Assembly (NCBI GenBank): GCA_940337035.1
Contig: CALNHX010002968.1
Location: 98,406-162,405 of the forward strand
From: Agriotes lineatus
Taxonomy: Eukaryota > Arthropoda > Insecta > Coleoptera > Elateridae
DNA length: 64,000 nt
Reading direction: 5' to 3'
Shown: positions 23,801 through 35,698 of the stretch, piece after piece
How the letters are laid out: each line of letters begins with the position of its first letter
Position numbering within the stretch: position 1 is the first letter of the stretch
Notes under the pieces: model-generated
Seen by the model: only the letters and a program-made list of their open reading frames with translations
What the model was told of the DNA's origin: nothing
Database searches by the model: none
Program-made: the position numbers and the translations under genes

Positions 23801-24000
23801 GCCCTCCAACCATCATACGAAAGCCCATACCCAGTAATCAGTAGAAGCAACAAAACGTTTACAGTTGCCCTCAAAGGTAAGAACGTTACCCTTTTTATCG
23901 ATCGGTTGAAGCCGGCGTAGATTATGCAAAGCGACTACGAGTCCAAAGAGAAACACAACAACCACCAGAGGAACATCGGCCTAAGGCGACGCCAGTCACG
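20860..24000 (+). pseudogene. Ty3/gypsy pol relic, split by a Merlin element
   Basis: In shifting plus frames: end of protease (VIADVSKPIIGDYF, NYRLIDGITVLTTQGQ, near 20955-21075); RT start (HMVPKKN-like text near 21310; DYRDLR at 21353); RT active site YIDD at 21619-21630; EKEHLQYLEQLFNRLTSYGV; the RT end TPKELFRFLGTENFYRRFIP at ~21840; then, after loss of RNase H, integrase core CIDSFSRWPEVFP, RITTDQ and RAYHPEANGLIEPFHRQIKA. After the Merlin insertion it resumes: KLVYGEPLRLPADFLVS, then QPSYESPYPVISRSNKTFTV and DRLKPA, the GPY/F-like C-terminus. Many stops, no LTRs or gag identified. Element order (protease, RT, integrase) is that of Ty3/gypsy. Confidence 0.85.
22371..23604 (-). mobile_element. 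Merlin-type DNA transposon with degraded transposase
   Basis: Flanked by a perfect 9-bp duplication ATACTATTG (22362-22370 and 23605-23613); Merlin elements make 8-9-bp duplications. Near the ends, TATAGTATGTCGCC (22378) is inverted at ~23546-23559 with mismatches. On the minus strand, the N-terminal zinc-ribbon text GFRCTKCKKFRSVKN (~23270) and the ISXO2/IS1016-like DDE region follow: RRKYNYGRLLAGN, IGPWVFGLVYWNADGRQEV, FHVLRRNEATLQPIIQRN, then SDEWEAYNNIP after a frameshift. Frames are broken, so it is dead. Excising it in silico rejoins the gypsy integrase frame. Plus-strand ORFs at 22556-23038 and 23231-23614 are antisense artefacts. Confidence 0.85.
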
Positions 24001-25354
24001 CGTTTGGGTCGACACGTTTGATTTTCTGAGCGACTCCAGGTCGGTTTGCTGTAAGTGTATGTTCAGCCAGTATGCGTTCGCGATAACAGTGCTCAGTGGG
24101 CGCATTAAAAAGTTTTCGTATTTAACATTTCGCATTTAATCCATTTTTGAATATATTATTTTTTTGAATATTTTAGTGTTTTTTCTATTTTTTTTCTTGT
24201 ATATAGTTTGTTACAAGCAGAATGTGTCTATATAGGTTTACAGGTTAGTGAGCCCGATCTGGTTGATTTTGGGTCTATGGTGCATATTTTGAAATTTGCG
24301 CGCACCCATCCTTCGTCTTGCTGAACTTTTATCGGTACACAAAACGATAAAATGGCCGTTTTGCGTTTTTGCTGCCTCTTTCGTTTTGTGCTACGGTTTC
24401 GATCAGTTAAGCAACCAATTTGGCTTTCTGGAGATCACCAGGATCTTTGCAAAATGATGCTTAAAGCATTGGGTTAGCCCTCGCTGTATTTAGTAGATTA
24501 TGCTTCTCTAGTCGACTTTTTAAGAAAAATTCCTCTTATGCCAATTTTGGCGTAGTACTCTGGTTAGCGAACTGTAGGAATTCTTTTTGAACGTATCCCA
24601 GGTTTGGGCTGCTAGCGTAAGGCCCCAAAATTCATCAACTGTTACCGTGAAGTATAGATCGATGTGCACAAGTCGTCCTTGGCCCATAATTAAAGTAACG
24701 TCTTCGAGTCCCTCCTATTCGGATGTGGCATTTCTGCAGCCTCCTAGTGTCGAGCCCTCGGCTGCAGCATTCTGGTGTCGAGCTCTCTTATTTGGTTGCT
24801 TTAGCCTGACCTTCGTCTTTTTGCCGTGCTGTACGTTCAACGTCCTAGAGCTAATGGGTGCCTGGCAGCTCAACGAATGAAACGATGTAATGTTGTGTAT
24901 TGTTTTCCATTTTAACACTATTTGAGTAATTTGAGTTTTGGTACCGTACTACTGTGCGCTTGGTAGATGTCCGTCAGACTGTCTCTAAGTTTTCTGTGCC
25001 CATTTAGTGCTTTTTTAACTTGTGGGTTCGGAATAGATTTGCAAGGAAGTCAGGTCTGGGCCTCCTCAGAACCCCGTGGGTTTACGTTTGCTATGAAACT
25101 CTTGTTGTGAATCGTAGTTTCCTTAACAACCTCAATGGCTACCCTTCAGGGCCCATTTGAACGCTTAAATTAATACAGTTAATGATTTTCATTCTTGGCG
25201 CCTGTTGTGCCTCCGCAATGCTTTTAATTGGTTTGTTGGTTATAATTAACGTGGTCTATATTTGTACATTTTAGAATAAATATAAACTTATTTGCAATAT
25301 TATTGGAGTTGATGTGTTTTGAGGGGCACTTGATTTTGGTGTATATTTATAGAA
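24001..25354. other. Anonymous DNA downstream of gypsy pol
   Basis: It may include the gypsy 3' region or LTR, but I found no matching repeat upstream to prove it. ORFs at 24587-24880 (+) and 24715-24918 (-) overlap on opposite strands and lack domains. Confidence 0.3.
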
Positions 25355-25550
25355 TAATCAACAGTAATTACATAAGTGGTGATAATTTTTTGATAATTTT
25401 AACTAGCTTCACGAATCTTTGTTGCTATTAGTAATTTCACGAGTGGACGAAGTCCACGAGTGGGATTTCTTAATAGCAACAAAGATGAGTGCTAATCTAG
25501 TTAAAATTATAAAAAAAAATAACACCACGAATGTAATACGGCGTGATTAT
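25355..25550. repeat. Long palindrome P1
   Basis: Arms of ~95 bp meet at 25448-25451. The inner ~58 bp (25393-25447 with 25452-25510) are the best matched, containing ATCTTTGTTGCTATTA and its inverse. The outer parts share GTGGTGATAATT-like sequence. The centre reads GTGGACGAAGTCCACGAG. AT-rich, non-coding. Outer edge carries ATAATCA. Confidence 0.8.
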
Positions 25551-25804
25551 TTTTTAAACAGTTCAAGTTGTAGATAGGGTTTAATGGAGCCTCCAGATGA
25601 GTGTACTGTTATTTTTAATAACTGCTGTTTACCTACTCCACTTTTAGCTAGCTGTGTTACAGCAGAAGAACGATTTGAATGGTTTGTGAAAAAATAGTCG
25701 CTGTAATTTGCTACTAGCAAATAGTCAGTGTAATTTTGATGCTATTGGTCGATTTGAAATTTCTCATTACTATTGGCTGATAGGACTGCTTATAAAATAA
25801 TCGG

Positions 25805-26568
25805 GATACGGAAAGTTCGTACCCCACATTTCGTTCCCCACATTTCGTACCCCACATTTCGTTCCCGGGATATTTCGTCTCCCCACATCTCGTACCCGGA
25901 AACTTCGTTCCCGAGCGAGCTCAATTTGTCTCCTAGATTACCGGGTGTTGAAAAACTAGTGCAGCGATCGGAATGCAGTTAGGTAATGAAAGATATTTTA
26001 ATTAATTTATTCTTTATAATAAACTTATAAGAACAAAATAAATTGTATTTATTAAAAATGACGGTACCTTCCTTATACTTCGTATACGGCCATATTTTTT
26101 CATTCTGAACAACTTTTCTTAGTAATATTTTGCCGTATTATGAACAATAAAGGTAGTTTACCTGAAAAGAAAATAGTTTTCGCTTAACTGTCAAGGCCGA
26201 CTTGTTTTTTAAAAACTGAAAATTTTCTTAAAATTCTCTACAAACCAAGCAGGAATTTTAATTCCTATAACATTTATATTTAAAACTAAAAATAAAATTT
26301 AATTCCCTCTTGTAAACTCAATCCGGGGACATATTGTTCTTATAAGTTTATTATAATAAATTAATTAATTAAAATACCTTTCATTTTTCTAACTGCATTC
26401 CGATCGCTGCACTCGTTTTTCAACACCCGGTAATCTAGGAGATAAATTGAGCACGCTCGGGAACGAAGTTTCCGGGTACGAGATGTGGGGAGACGAAATA
26501 TCCCGGGAACGAAATGTGGGATACGAAATGTGGGGAACGAAATGTGGGGAACGAACATTCCGCAAACC
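25805..26568. mobile_element. Foldback element with TTCGTWCCCCACA repeats
   Basis: Two ~225-bp arms (25805-26036 and 26334-26568) are inverse copies around a ~300-bp AT-rich centre. The outer half of each arm holds about six or seven units of a 15-16-bp motif, CCCCACATTTCGTWC, some changed to CCCGG forms. The inner half contains CGATCGGAATGCAGTTA and the stretch up to TTATAAGAAC. No ORF of significance. Arm layout resembles foldback elements; family unknown. Confidence 0.8.
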
Positions 26569-27111
26569 AAAATAATCAAGGGTAATACCACAAAAGGTGA
26601 AAAATTTTTGAGAATTATTTTGTTCATATGCAAATTATTGCGTTAAATTTCTCAAAATCAAAACTGCGTTAAAAATTCCGCGAGACCGCAGGTCGAGTGG
26701 AATTGAGCAGTTTTTGTTGAGAGAAATTTGCAATAATTTGTATGTTGCCGAAAAAAAATTTCTTAAAAAATATTGCCTTGAGTGGTATTTGGAAAGATTA
26801 TTCAACAATATGGGTAGATGACTTTTACCGTGTTCGACAGCACACATTTTTAACGTTTTCCACTATTAATTCAATACTGGAGCTTCCAACACGATTATTA
26901 TGAGTTCTTAGAACGACGCTGATTTGCAAACTTTGACTTTGACGTTTTGGTGAAATGTCAGTCAAAGGCTACTCACGAAATTGAAATCATTAAAACCAAT
27001 CGGGCTTGCGTGAAAACACTGTGACATTAGGCGTTTTCAATGACAGTCAATTTTGATTGGCCGTTTCTGACAAATTGGACAATTTTCATTGGTTCGTTCA
27101 TTATAGTGTTG

Positions 27112-27296
27112 AATAATCAGTAATAATACCACGAGACGACTGACAATTATCAAAAATATTTTTTCTTTCTCACGAAACGGGTTGCTTAGAAACAACACGA
27201 GCCGAAGGCGAGTGGTGTTTCTATAAAGCAACCCGTTGAGTTTGTAAGCAAAAGTATTTGATAATTCTTAAAGTCGTCGAGTGAGTATTTGATTAG
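27112..27296. repeat. Long palindrome P2
   Basis: Arms of ~85 bp with small gaps: GGGTTGCTT and AACGGGTTGC-type sequence near the middle, ATTATCAAA and GACGAC further out. The loop is GAGCCGAAGGCGAG, itself a GCC-GAA-GGC mini-hairpin. The left edge begins ATAATCAG. Confidence 0.75.
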
Positions 27297-27486
27297 AGTA
27301 TACCATGAATATCAATAAAGGAATTACACTAAAAATGTATTTAACGCGTAACCTAAGAAACTTGTTGGAAATGGCATGACATTGACAGCTGACAGCTCAA
27401 AATTGAAAACACCAAAACGATAACACCACGGTGTTTTCACTTATTAATGCGTGGCCTTAATAGGAATTTTGTGCATTATGAATGGT

Positions 27487-27700
27487 ATAATCAGAAATAA
27501 TACTATAAGTACTTCGATATTATCGGGTTATATGTCGATAACTTGTTGCACAATAATAAAAGAGTGTCAGTTTGACAGGTTAAATAGTCCGACCGCGTTA
27601 GCGGGAGGATTATTCTGTCAAACTGACACGATTTGTTATTGTGCAGGAAGTTTGAGACGTATAACCTGTTCGAAGTACGCATTCTATTCGATTTGATTAT
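27487..27700. repeat. Long palindrome P3
   Basis: Arms of ~105 bp; the strongest match is GTGTCAGTTTGACAG with its inverse and TTGCACAATAATAA with its inverse. The centre, CCGCGTTAGCGGG, is a GC-rich mini-hairpin. The left edge begins ATAATCAGAAATAAT, and a matching inverse (ATTATTTCTGATTATTAT) occurs at ~27972-27989. Confidence 0.75.
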
Positions 27701-28613
27701 TTGTTTGAGTAAATTTAGTATTAGGGACAAATAAATATTTTATTGGCAGCTCGATTTATTTGTATTGACCTAGCTGAAAGTCATCTCCATGAAAACAACA
27801 TCAAGTTGACAAAAGTTATGTATTGCGTTGCCTAGTGAAGTTACTATAGTATAATCGATTTTGTATAATCGAAATTATAGAAGATAACTTAACTAAATCC
27901 AGCCTTCTGATTGGTTGAAATCTCTACGAAAAAATAATCACCTAAATACTTTGCTGGCTTTGTATGTAATTTATTATTTCTGATTATTATACATTTATAT
28001 TATTACATCGTCTTGTTAATGTTACTGCTACCTAGTTTTGTGTGCTTTCTTTCTGAGTATTGTGCTATTTTGAGTTTACGAATTCTTTATGATTACCTGG
28101 ATACGCTTGTCGTAATTTAAAGATTTGTTAACGCCCGCCATTTGTATTTAATTAGCTTCAGTATTTTCTAAGGGACTGCAACCGTCTTCACTGAGGTAGC
28201 TCGGCCGGCAATTGTATCTACGTAGTCATTTTATTTTGAGAGAATTTGCCTACCAGTGGTATCAAGTTTGTCTGTATCGTTATCTTAAATTTTGCAGGTA
28301 ACTGTGTATATGTATGTAATGATTGATCACTAGCAAGAGAGTATAGTTGTGATAAGTTTTTGCATATATCATAGACTAAACTATTAGATTCTTTTTGATC
28401 ACGCATGTCTGTTTGAAAAGTCCTATCAAACTTGAAGTGAAGCCGACCTTAGGGTGATTTTCAATCAGCATAGAAACTACCTAATTAAAATTTAGTAGTA
28501 CTCTACGGCAAGTAAATAATGAAGTGTCAAATTAATTGTCAGAAAAATGACTTTCCTTTTTTAAGTTATTCTTATGAATTTATTTGAGAACTTATCTTTC
28601 CAAATTCACCGCA

Positions 28614-28765
28614 GGCAGTGATAAATCTTGATATAGTTTCTGCAAATAACATCCCTCAAATGCGATGCCTCTAAGAAATAACCCATGGCTGCCTTCGGGT
28701 TATTTCTAGGCAACGCATTTTCGGATCGTTATTGGTCAAAATTATTGCGGATAATTATCACTGCC
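28614..28765. repeat. Long palindrome P4
   Basis: Outer ends GGCAGTGATAA and its inverse, then AATAAC, ATGCG and AGAAATAACCC paired with inverse copies. The centre GGCTGCCTTCGGGT is GC-rich. Non-coding. Confidence 0.75.
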
Positions 28766-30114
28766 TTTGGTTAATTATAGCTGAAAATACACAAAGTCAC
28801 AAAGCAAAATAATGTAGTGTAGTGGAGCCATAAATCGCAATAACTCGTTGTCAACAGTTAGCGTAAGAATTCCAAAGAAAGGAAGCTCGCCTATAAAATA
28901 AACAGTGCCAGTCCGCAATAAATATTTGTGAAATGCAAGCAGTCAGCTTAAGTACCATTAGAAAACTTTCTAGCAAGCGGATGCACGCAGTTAAAAAAAG
29001 GTGATTTGTGCGCAGAATTCAACGGAGAGAAATTATTCAACGTCCCTCGAACTAAAAGGGTTTCTTAAAATACACTTTTCTAAATCAGAAGCGAAAGTGA
29101 AGTCACAATACAAAACTGCAGCTGTAAAAATCTAGTGAATTTCAAGTGGTGTCATAAACTCATAAAACCTTCAACCGTTGCGTCCCAAGTGAAAGTGTTG
29201 TACCATTGTTGTGACTAGAATAGAAAATCCTTTTTATATATTGTGTAAATTGTGTAACATGGGTATATAAACCAGAGCGATGGGGTTGAACGAGATCATT
29301 GCACATCAGGTCTTCGCCTGTTAAACCACTTTGGTTAAACAGACACGCAAAGAGTCAGTTCCTCAATGCGTTAATATTAATCTCATACTTAGTGGAACAT
29401 TTACTTTAAGTGTTTCCACGAGCCAAGTGTCAGATCCACAAACGCTCACATGTATGCTGATTAACAAGACCTATTCGATCCACGCGTGTAATAGTACAGT
29501 AGCAAATCCGCACATTTAATTTTATGTCTGTAATCCGTTGCGTTAAATAAAGAATATTAAAAGTGGTATAGTTATTCGTGTGTGTAATTTCTAACGAACA
29601 CCTTAATCACCCACTTTAGTAGCTTTCTTAGTTACCTTTTGCATGTGTATTCATTTTCATACAGTTTTCTGGTGTTGTTATGTAATCATGGCAACGAATA
29701 GTAGTTCTTAACTGTACTTGAGCCCTAACGGTATTTCACGGAACGAACGCCCTGCTGCACATTTGCCCCTTTGACTATAAGCAACAGCGCTGTCAATAAG
29801 CTTGATCAGTTTGAGCTAAATCTTCGGTGAGTACACGATCAGCAGAAGTGTTTTCATTCGGGACTCTAGTAAGCCTTCCGCGCTCGCACACACCTATGTA
29901 AAGAAACTAGGAGAATGTAAAATATAAAAAAAATGATACAGGAAATGCTCAAGGAATCACAATAAAATATGATAGTAAGTAGTATAAATTAAAAATGAAA
30001 TATACATTGATCGAAGCTAGACTTAGCACTTGTGAAAATATAAACAGGATTTAGCTGAGAAGTGTACGGAAACGACATAGATATTATAATAATGATAATC
30101 AGAAATAGTTTTGG
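28766..30114. other. Anonymous DNA with promoter-like and LTR-like traits
   Basis: TATAAAATAAACAGTGCC at 28892 and GGGTATATAAACCAGAGCG at 29262 look like TATA boxes, and AATAAAG lies at 29548. This would suit a solo LTR or a lost gene's promoter, but no duplicate LTR or coding exon was found. A dispersed repeat is at 29705. Confidence 0.25.
29705..29755. repeat. Dispersed repeat, copy 2
   Basis: Same ~48-bp sequence as at 19586, here running into CGAACGCCCTGCTG. Confidence 0.7.
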
Positions 30115-30440
30115 ATATACTATAGAGAAACTCTACGGAAAGAAAGAAACACAATGTTGTAATAATACAAATGGTAAAAATAATCATACCGTAGACAAAT
30201 CAAAAGACGTGGAGAATATGAAGAACTTACTTTGAACACAAATTTGCAACAACAGAAAGGGAAAGCGCCAGAGGTAAATGAGACAGAAATAATAAATATC
30301 GACGTAGAAAAAGATATTTTAGTAAGAAATACGTCATAAAAGGAAGTCAGAAAATGTATAGATGATGTCTCAGCAGAACTGATAAAAATGAGACGGAAGG
30401 AAGTGAAAGGCAATAAACGTAGTAATCAAAGAGTACCTTA
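30115..30440 (+). pseudogene. Degenerate LINE fragment, start of reverse transcriptase
   Basis: The plus strand reads NTNGKNNHTVDKSKDVENMK, then EVNETEIINIDVEKDILV, EVRKCID and DVSAELIKMRRKEV. This is the pre-RT linker and first RT block of RTE-like elements, with KMKNGKAPGPD deleted and stops present. Both ends are lost. Confidence 0.6.
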
Positions 30441-32331
30441 CCCATAAATGAATGTTAATTCTAAAGGAAGCAACGAAAACAGTCGGAAATAAAAGTATGT
30501 TTACGAATAATGGAACTATTTTCCTTGTGTGATAACTGATAAGAACATTCACAAAATTAATGCAATAAATGACCTCAGTCTCAATGGCATCAATTGTAAT
30601 AATATTTAGATGCCGGGGATCTTTTACCGTGAACTTTGTACTATCTATCGTACAAGGCGCACAGAGGAATTATTTGTTGTGGTTTTTAGAATACGCTTAT
30701 AAAACGTTCTTGCCTTTTTGTATTATGGATTCCCTTCATGTTATTATAGCCATATAATTAACTCATAGAACTCAAATTTATTATATTTAATTAGTTCTGA
30801 TTGTTAATATTCAAATAAACAAAAAAAAATTGGGTTTCTTCTATGTAGCCTGATGCAGTTTGATGGGACACAGTGAGCAGTAGCAAATGGTTTTGGATCA
30901 ATAATTAAGAATAGCACCGATAAATATCACATTACTAATTTCTAAACTTATCAAGTTAAAACTATTTTTGGTTAGTTGGAGCTATGATTACACGTAATTG
31001 CGAATAGCAAAACTTGGCTATTTTGATGTACGTAACGATATTTTTGCAATATAAAACTATAATGGGATACGTTATGATCGTGATGGACGAGGTGGATGTG
31101 TGCGTATTTCTATAAACATAATATCAGTCATACAATCATTAATCTGCATTCTAGCCTAGAACAAATTTGGATAATTTTAAAGATCAATAAAACAATTCTT
31201 TACTTAGGTGTTGCACACAGGCGGCAAACTTTGAATTAGGTATATAAGACATCCTGTTTTGTATGCATGTAGCTTCTATTGGTGATAAGATTTTCCTGTT
31301 TGTTGAACCCAAACCTGGGGATAAGAAACTGTTTTCCCACTGTCATTTCAATACTGAAAAGATGGTCTTACGTTTAGAACTGTTAGATGTTTTAGAAATT
31401 TTGATATTAACTCTTTTCAAAATAGTTTACAATTTGTTCCACGGCAAAATAAACTTGTAATGAATAATATAAACGAGGAATACTGTGGAATATCTTAATT
31501 TTAATATTTTAAATATTTTTTGCACATGCTTCTGTTAAAACTGCAGAGATCAATAAAAGGTAAGTAAATTCTTTGGTTAACAGATAATATAAAACGAATA
31601 ATTAAACTTAGCAGGCCGTATCCTGAATTTAAGCTGAGCAACAGCAGGCCTAGTGTAATATGAAAAGAACTGAAAAACCTAGATGTTATACAATCTACTC
31701 GTACAAATAATGAACTATTAATACACAAGTACACAAGTAATGACTACTTTGGTGATAACATTCCAAACCTTGGGTATGATAATTTAGGCTAAAGATGTAT
31801 TCCATTTTACCTTCTTTGCCCAACTAAATTCCACCTTAACATTTTTTTCTTGTACCTTATTCATGTTTTTTAATTGCAGGTTATCCAGCTGTTTGTACAT
31901 ACTTTGGCTGCTTCATTGAACTATCTACCATTATGAGAATGAACAGAAAGTAAAGCCTATAATTACCATTCTCCAATGAAAATAAATACTGTAATTTTAG
32001 TCCTATTGTAAATTGTGGTTTCCAGTGTTAGTTTTCTTTACTAATTATAATCTAAATAATATCACATCAATGAAATTGTATTATTATTGAGCTAGGATAT
32101 CTCAACAAGAGACTGTGCATATTTTTAAATATAATTTAATATAGTTATACATTCACGCATTTTGTGTGTGCTGTACTGAAAAATTTGAAATCTGCTCTGG
32201 TGAGTTAATGTAAACGTTTTATAAAAAAAAATAGTGAAAATATTTTATACTAAGAAATTTTTTTAAAAAGAGGTTAACTATTTTGGAATAGGTAACATTA
32301 ACAATTCAATATTTTTTTATACCGGGTGGCC
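30441..32331. other. Anonymous AT-rich DNA
   Basis: No gene was recognised. Short ORFs (30569-30757, 31263-31460, 31501-31734) carry no domains. Confidence 0.35.
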
Positions 32332-32668
32332 ATAAATATCTGATATCACATTACCTTTGGAATCAACACCACTTTATTAAGGTGATGAATCCAACTAAAC
32401 TAAATGTCATTAATGTCATCACAACTAAAATTCCTATCTGTCAAAAATTATTACAGATTGCAATAAGTAATGGAGTTAGAACAGGAGATTTTTATAATCG
32501 AGTTGTAGGCTAAACTGCAGAATCCAGGGCACATTCCCCTCCTCTTATTGCATTTTATTACATTACATAGGTACCAATACTTATAGTAATTGAAATATAA
32601 TGCTAACCAACATTTATAAGTAGCTAATTCCGTGGCTACCGGGATCTCAGATATTTATGGTCACCCGT
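32332..32668. mobile_element. MITE, mariner-like ends
   Basis: The left end CCGGGTGGCCATAAATATCT and its right inverse (ACGGGTGACCATAAATATCT when reversed) form ~28-bp terminal inverted repeats. Both are flanked by TATA, fitting a TA target duplication as in Tc1/mariner. No transposase. Confidence 0.7.
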
Positions 32669-32707
32669 TATAATAGCTATTTGTGATTTTGTTGTTTTTG
32701 CACAATA

Positions 32708-34083
32708 TACATGGTGTCCCAAAACGTACCAGATATATTTTAGGAATCAACTGGGTAACTCATTTGAAGTAAAAAAGTCTAGATAAACATATATCCTAAA
32801 TTCAACCGTTAACGAGTTATTCTTGATTTTATAATTTGCAATTAACATTCATAAAAATGAATTTAATATTATACTATCATTATTATGATTCTCAAAACAA
32901 ATCGAACTTGTCCACATTGTGATCGACGCACATGTAAAAGTGATTGTTGGGTTCTTAAAATAATTTGTGAGTTATTGCGAATAGTAGCTGCGGCCTGGTA
33001 AAAGTCCATGGGAGTTAGGTCTGGTAAACGCGGTAGCCATACCACTGGTTCGCCTGTTTCAACCTATCTCTCTGGGAAATGTATGGTAAGCCAATTTCTT
33101 ACGCGTAAATTTATATGAGCTTGAGAAAATCATAGTAATTTTTACTATTCAAACGTTGTTGTAATTCAAATGGTCCAATTAAGCAATTATTTAGGATTCC
33201 AGCCACCATATTTATACTAAATTTTTGTTGGAAATGGGAACGTCGGCGTCGCCTTAAATGGGAGTGTCATCTTGCCCATACATGGAAATTATTAAAATTA
33301 GTAATTCCGTCTTTTGTAAGCAGGCCTCGTCAATACTCAAAATATTAGATAGAGTATCTTCATGCGTCTGAATCCAGTTACATAATCTAAAACGAGCTTC
33401 TGCATCGTTTCCTAGAGCATGAACTCTTTGGTAATGGTATGGTTCGAAATGCTCCCTTATTGTTCTCCAAGCCCAATGAGTGACCAAGCACTGGGTTGTA
33501 GTAAAATAATGTTGTACTTATTTGTACATAATAAATCTGATTTCTGAATATTCCAGACGCATAGAAATTCTCAGCACACAATGTCGGATCTTCTTCAAAT
33601 AAATTAAGAAATTGCCCCTCATTGTTTACGGGTACATGAACAACACCTTGGCCAACCGCATGTTTTTTGCTAGGATTACTTTTTCTGTATTCTTCTTGCA
33701 CTGCTAAAGCATTGTCATATTGTCATACAAACCATACCCATACACAATATCTGTGTATCCCGCGTTCGAAAACAATCTCGGCGTTGTAATTAGGGATGTT
33801 AACAAACTTTTGAATACAATTGTAACTATTTAACTTTTTAATAACTTGGCATTTAACAATGAAAACAATATTATTGTTTGTCAACAATAACGTTCAATTG
33901 TTATCGAAAACAAATAGCATTCATGGCCTAGGCGATGTTGACCCGAAAAATTGTAAAATCAAGAATAACTCGTTAACGGTTGAGTTTAGGATATAAGTTT
34001 ATCTAGACATTTTGACTTAAACTTTAAATAAGTTACCCAATAGATTTCTAAAATATTTCTGGTACGTTTTGGGACACCATGTA
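32708..34083 (-). mobile_element. Mariner-type element with ~120-bp inverted ends, dead transposase
   Basis: Both ends read TACATGGTGTCCCAAAACGT inward, with inverted repeats extending ~120 bp (to TCAAGAATAACTCGTTAACG) and TA on each side. The minus strand holds a broken transposase: HTH-side text EEYRKSNPSKK and FLNLFEEDPTL; PYHYQRVHALGNDAEARFRL; the first catalytic Asp in ILSIDEACL; then a deletion, and later VRNWLTIHFPER and WLPRLPDLTPMDFY, the third catalytic region. Frames shift and the middle, with the second catalytic Asp, is missing. A defective copy with well-kept ends. Confidence 0.8.
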
Positions 34084-34159
34084 TAAGCAAATGTAACATT
34101 TTGCATATTTAACTGCGATTTTTAATTTTTGTCCAAAAAACGTAAGTACTTGCTATAAT

Positions 34160-34164
<5 letters not shown>

Positions 34165-34192
<28 letters not shown>
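34165..34192 (-). repeat. (AT)n tail of the LINE
   Basis: About 14 AT units lie ~14 bp past the ORF stop on the minus strand, in the place of a LINE 3' tail. Confidence 0.75.
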
Positions 34193-34195
<3 letters not shown>

Positions 34196-34206
34196 CGAGT
34201 TTATAT

Positions 34207-35698
34207 CTACGGCCGGGGCCGTCTCTCGCTTCCTATTCGCCAGGCGTGTCTATCACGCCATTCCTCTTCTTGGAGACCTCTTGCTACCATTGTCTCTTTT
34301 ATATCTTGTCTCCAGTTCCTTGGAGGTCTTCCCCTTTTCAATCTTTCTGGAGGAATCCAATTTAAAATTTTCTTAGGCCAGCGGTTTTCAGGCATACGTT
34401 GTACATGCCCATACCATATTAACCGCTTGGTCTCTATTGTTTCCACGATGGAGCTTTGAACGTTCATCTGCTGTCTTATTCTTTCGTTGGTAACATGCTG
34501 GAGTCTAGATACACCGCAACACCTTCGCCAAAAGTCCATTTCTACCGCACCCAATTTCAATTTCTCTCTCTTATTCAGTTCCCATGTTTCGCAACCGTAG
34601 GTGCAAATGCTTTCGACGATTGTTTTATAAATGGTCTTCTTGTTCTTTTTCGTCACATTTTTACTCCATAGGACCGAATTCAATTGTCTAATGGCCCGTC
34701 TTCCCTGGCTTGCTTTATTTACAATATCTTTTTTACTTTTCCCGGTCTCCGAAAGTGTCACTCCCAAATACTTGAAGTCCCTACAATTTTTGATTATAGC
34801 ATTTCCTAAATTAAGATCGTTTCCCTGCTCCCCTACAACCAGGTATTCGGTTTTTGTTAAACTGATCTCAAGTCCCCATTTTTTATACTCGTCTTCTAGT
34901 TTTCGTAGCATATAAGACGAGTCGTCTTCGTCTCCAGCTATCACGACTTGATCGTCCGCGAATAACAAGGTGTATAGCAGATCGTCAGCTACTGGTATGC
35001 CCATGTTTCGACATTTTAGTTTCCAAGATTTGAGAGCGACTTCAATATATATTTTGAAAAGAGTAGGAGCAAGCGAACAACCCTGGCGTAGCCCTTTTGT
35101 AACCTCAAACTCTTGTGACAGTTCTTTTCCAAGTCTGACTGCGCTAGTACATCCTTCATACAGATTTCTAGTGGCGTTGATATAAACTTTGTTGACACCA
35201 GCATTTTTCATACTCGTCCATAGCCTACCTAATGGGACGGTGTCGTATGCTTTCTGGAGGTCAACAAACGTTAAGTGAACAGGTCGTCCACGTGCTATCC
35301 TTTTTTCTATCAGGCATTTTAGAACAAATAGGTACTCCATCGATACACGATCTCCCGGCCCTAAAACCGTTCTGCTCTTCTGACTCTTGTAGAGTTTCTT
35401 CGAGTCTTAGTTTGATAACTCTTCCATATAGTCTAGCCATTGAACTGATTACACTTATGCCCCGGTAGTTCTTGCAGTCATGTCTATTGCCTTTCTTGTA
35501 GATTGATGTTATGTAGGATTTCTTCCAGTCTAATGGTACTCCTTCGCCTAATAGGCATCGGTTAAACATGAGAGTTATTAGTTCTAGTAGTTTCGTCGGG
35601 CCGGCTTTAATCAATTCTATTGGAATGTACCCTGGACCAGGCGCCTTGCCATTTTTCATTGTTCTAAGTGCCTTCGTTATCTCTGCTATGTCCAGGAG
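34207..35698 (-). pseudogene. LINE reverse transcriptase and C-terminus, one frameshift
   Basis: Starts ITKALRTMKNGKAPGPGYIP (~35690). The first frame (to ~35340) gives KNYRGISVISSMARLYGRVI and NGFRAGRSCIDG. A frameshift near 35340 leads into a 377-codon open frame: LTFVDLQKAYDTVPLGRLW, KGLRQGCSLAPTLFKIYIE, catalytic LLFADDQVVIAGD, then KYLGVTL and the C-terminal TYGCETWELNK, RLIWYGHVQRMPENRWPKKI and RGRPPRNWRQDI. Apart from the one shift the domain is well preserved, so the copy is fairly young. Plus-strand ORFs overlapping it are antisense artefacts. Confidence 0.85.

Noticed and set aside
28840..29640. Solo LTR or host promoter with TATA boxes and a polyadenylation signal
   Set aside because: TATA-like and AATAAA-like strings are frequent in AT-rich DNA; no second LTR, TG...CA ends or target duplication could be found, so it is noted only as a low-confidence stretch.
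34191..35468. Plus-strand ORFs of 60-94 codons
   Set aside because: Antisense to the minus-strand LINE RT, which has intact catalytic and C-terminal motifs.
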